DNA from: Suttonella ornithocola
GTDB lineage: Bacteria > Pseudomonadota > Gammaproteobacteria > Cardiobacteriales > Cardiobacteriaceae
Direction of reading: 5' to 3'
DNA length: 15,351 nucleotides
Assembly (NCBI RefSeq): GCF_001889065.1
Contig: NZ_LWHB01000100.1
Coordinates: forward strand, 1 to 15,351
Translations under genes and position numbers: made by a program
The notes under the pieces: generated by a model
Databases searched by the model: none
The model's input: the letters and a program-made list of their open reading frames with translations, nothing else
Told to the model about the DNA's origin: nothing
Part shown: piece after piece, positions 15,120-15,351 of the stretch
Numbering within the stretch: the stretch's first letter is position 1
Layout of the letters: every line of letters begins with the position of its first letter

Positions 15120-15351
15120 TAGTGAAATCATCTAAAACCCAATCCAATCCAAAGCAGATAAAAGGATAAAGTATCAATACAATCCATCCGCCATTCTTTG
15201 CGTATTTGCTTAATCCAAGCCCACATCTTTTCAATGGGATTTAAGTCTGGACTATTAAGGGGGTAACCAAACTATCTCATGCCCATGCTCTTCAATGATT
15301 GCTTGAATATCACTGCGTTTATGAAAAGCGGCATTGTCCATGACAATTACA
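15120..15351 (-). pseudogene. IS630-family transposase, 3' end (copy 2, inside pstS)
   Basis: On the minus strand this is the same transposase end as at 1-219, continuing beyond the window. It reads MDNAAFHKRSDIQAIIEEHG, HEIVWLPP, and then has an extra A (near 15254-15257) that creates TAA TAG in place of the Y-S of PPYSPDLNP. After the shift the protein resumes SPDLNPIEKMWAWIKQ and IRKEWRMDCIDTLSFYLLWI, ending GLGFR. The element end begins TAGTGAAATCATC next to TA (15118-15119). By eye it differs from copy 1 by three substitutions and three single-base indels. The rest of the element and the other half of pstS are outside the window. Confidence 0.9.

Noticed and set aside
15120..15169. Natural C-terminus of a short PstS
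   Set aside because: The last 16 residues are encoded by the IS630 end read in the antisense direction, not by pstS.
1..15351. CRISPR array, tRNA or phage genes
   Set aside because: No regularly spaced repeats, tRNA-like folds or phage proteins were seen on either strand.

Overview
The window looks like chromosomal DNA of an AT-rich gammaproteobacterium. PBP4, a YafK-type L,D-transpeptidase family protein, DarP (YjgA) and HemW point to that class. The transposase types and the fused ProX-ProW-like transporter would fit a member of the Cardiobacteriales (Suttonella/Cardiobacterium relatives), but the genus is only a guess. Fragments of the same IS630-type element sit at both ends in opposite orientation, so this may be a contig whose ends collapsed on a repeat.

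Layout. Positions 1-2290 are a transposon graveyard. In order they hold the 3' end of an IS630 transposase, a 101-bp MITE, an IS481-type transposase pseudogene, a second kind of MITE (105 bp), an internally deleted IS256-type element with both terminal repeats, and an IS5-type transposase pseudogene split by a second copy of the first MITE. Positions 2463-6554 hold a tight three-gene plus-strand operon of membrane transporters (DUF819 family, EamA/DMT family, BCCT/BetT-like), closed by a hairpin. Positions 9897-6659 hold a minus-strand cell-envelope operon: PBP4 (dacB), a YafK/DpaA-like protein and a TAXI-type solute-binding protein. Divergent from it, darP and hemW (9968-11673) overlap by one base. 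A convergent spacer follows, in which a third kind of MITE has split a perfect terminator-like palindrome. Next come a fused substrate-binding/permease protein of a glycine betaine/choline-type ABC importer (13713-11848, minus), a small two-helix membrane protein gene broken by a stop codon (14578-14015, minus), and the first third of pstS, which is cut off by the second IS630 copy.

How the genes fit together. BetT-like BCCT and the ProX/ProW fusion both suggest uptake of choline or betaine-type osmolytes, although no ATPase for the ABC importer is in the window. dacB and the YafK-like gene are translationally coupled (ATGA overlap) and both act on peptidoglycan. The strongest discovery material is the set of short elements that begin TATAG, end CTATA and target TA. 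Removing two of them in silico restores the disrupted locus: an IS5 reading frame in one case and a 15-bp perfect hairpin in the other. I saw no tRNA, rRNA, CRISPR array or phage genes, and no clear undescribed multigene system.
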